Of a stretch of 6,454 bases of DNA, positions 5,947 through 6,454 are shown in pieces; the first letter of the stretch is position 1, and each line of letters begins with the position of its first letter. Under the pieces are notes generated by a model. That model was given only the letters and a program-made list of their open reading frames with translations, ran no database searches and was not told the DNA's origin. A program made the translations under genes and the position numbers. Origin of the DNA: Alphaproteobacteria bacterium (lineage in GTDB: Bacteria > Pseudomonadota > Alphaproteobacteria > Acetobacterales > Acetobacteraceae); contig JAAFHD010000111.1 in the NCBI GenBank assembly GCA_013298245.1, positions 2,348 to 8,801 of the forward strand, read 5' to 3'.

Positions 5947-6381
5947 TCAGATAGGACAAGTAAATTTATCACAATGCTTAAATACTTCTGAAATAATAGA
6001 CAATGATGTGAAAATCACTAACAATAATCCAAAAATAAAAATCGACCATGAAAAATTTGATTTATTTATGTCTTCATACTCTATTTTTTCTGGGGGCCCG
6101 AATTCAGGATAATAATATTCCGGTCTGTTTAATGGCATTAGTTTTTTGTTTTCATAAATCTCAAATATAATTAAAATTATTATTATATACCATCCAGTAA
6201 AATTGAATAACAAAATACCAATAAAATTACTAATTTGTTCTATATTGTCATCTCGGATAGACTGAAATTGTAAACAAAATCCACAAAATAGAATATAAAA
6301 TCCAATATTAAATAAAGACGAAATGACAAAAGTCGCGATGCCGGAATGAATTCTCGCCTCATTATGACTAAATTTATACAA
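5947..6381 (-). CDS. Small three-helix membrane protein of unknown family, foreign composition
   Basis: A 144-residue hydrophobic protein. Three likely transmembrane helices span about residues 15-39, 53-76 and 112-131. Between helices 2 and 3 is an acidic, tyrosine-rich hydrophilic loop (NKKLMPLNRPEYYYPEFGPP, then EKIEYEDINKSN, 78-109). The short tail HCDKFTC holds two cysteines. I recognise no family. I prefer the TTG start at 6381 because GGGAG (6394-6390) lies eight bases before it. A TTG at 6396 would add five residues but would overlap that ribosome site, and an in-frame TAA at 6405-6403 excludes anything longer. No in-frame ATG exists before residue 82. Codon choice (ATA, AAT, TTT, TTA) is opposite to that of the neighbours. 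The gene points towards, and is convergent with, the small RNA and operon. The long open frame in AT-rich DNA with coherent helices argues for a real gene, but the non-ATG start leaves some doubt. Confidence 0.6.
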   Translation of the reverse strand: MYKFSHNEARIHSGIATFVISSLFNIGFYILFCGFCLQFQSIRDDNIEQISNFIGILLFNFTGWYIIIILIIFEIYENKKLMPLNRPEYYYPEFGPPEKIEYEDINKSNFSWSIFIFGLLLVIFTSLSIISEVFKHCDKFTCPI

Positions 6382-6454
6382 AGCATCATCTCCCAAAAAA
6401 TATTAATCCGTAGTTTCTATCAAAAATACCAAATTGAAGTGCCTGGAACATTCT
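5957..6454. other. AT-rich block, probable horizontally acquired DNA (continues past window)
   Basis: G/C content is 15 of 60 at 6001-6060 and 13 of 60 at 6121-6180, against 48 of 60 at 2221-2280. The change occurs within about 10-20 bp near 5957. I see no integrase, transposase, inverted terminal repeat or target-site duplication in the visible part. The last 58 bases (6397-6454) hold only the AT-rich upstream region of the membrane-protein gene; no clear promoter hexamers with good spacing were found. Confidence 0.75.

Noticed and set aside
5643..5959. Small frames on both strands over the small RNA and the spacer (69, 86, 106 and 179 codons)
   Set aside because: They read through the terminator hairpin, lack ribosome sites, and show no protein-like features.

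Overview
The first 5.95 kb is very GC-rich (48 of 60 bases are G/C at 2221-2280), densely packed and strongly codon-biased. The gene content is alphaproteobacterial: a SigF/NrsF-type ECF sigma factor with its membrane anti-sigma factor, orphan Bug/TctC-type solute receptors, and a small RNA that looks like the alphaproteobacterial MmgR (alpha-r8) family. I infer a Rhodospirillales/Acetobacteraceae-like chromosome (Roseomonas or a relative). That placement rests on gene style, not on a database match.

Left part, minus strand (1-1643): an ECF sigma factor overlaps its NrsF/DUF1109 anti-sigma factor by 14 bp. After a 74-bp gap comes a secreted protein of unknown function that is cut by the window edge. 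A GTAACC-N16-CGAA element just upstream of the sigma gene matches the SigF-type promoter as I remember it from Caulobacter and implies autoregulation. The anti-sigma factor keeps one of the two cysteines I recall as its metal/oxidant sensor pair but has His-His at the other position.

Middle part, plus strand (1739-5593): a four-gene cluster of a nitronate monooxygenase-type FMN enzyme, two tandem paralogous Bug/TctC periplasmic receptors (5 bp apart) and an enoyl-CoA hydratase whose start codon overlaps the stop of the second receptor. The layout suggests uptake or sensing of an organic acid followed by CoA-dependent breakdown. The substrate cannot be read from sequence, and no TctA/TctB permease genes are present.

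Right part: 78 bp after the hydratase gene lies a complete small-RNA unit (5671-5790). It has a -35/-10 promoter, a 10-bp 5' hairpin, an unpaired segment with TTTCCTCCCT, and a strong intrinsic terminator. This is the best find in the window. After about 155 bp with no supportable gene, composition drops abruptly at about 5957 to roughly a quarter G/C (15/60 at 6001-6060, 13/60 at 6121-6180). This AT-rich block carries one minus-strand gene for a small three-helix membrane protein of unknown family and is probably horizontally acquired DNA.
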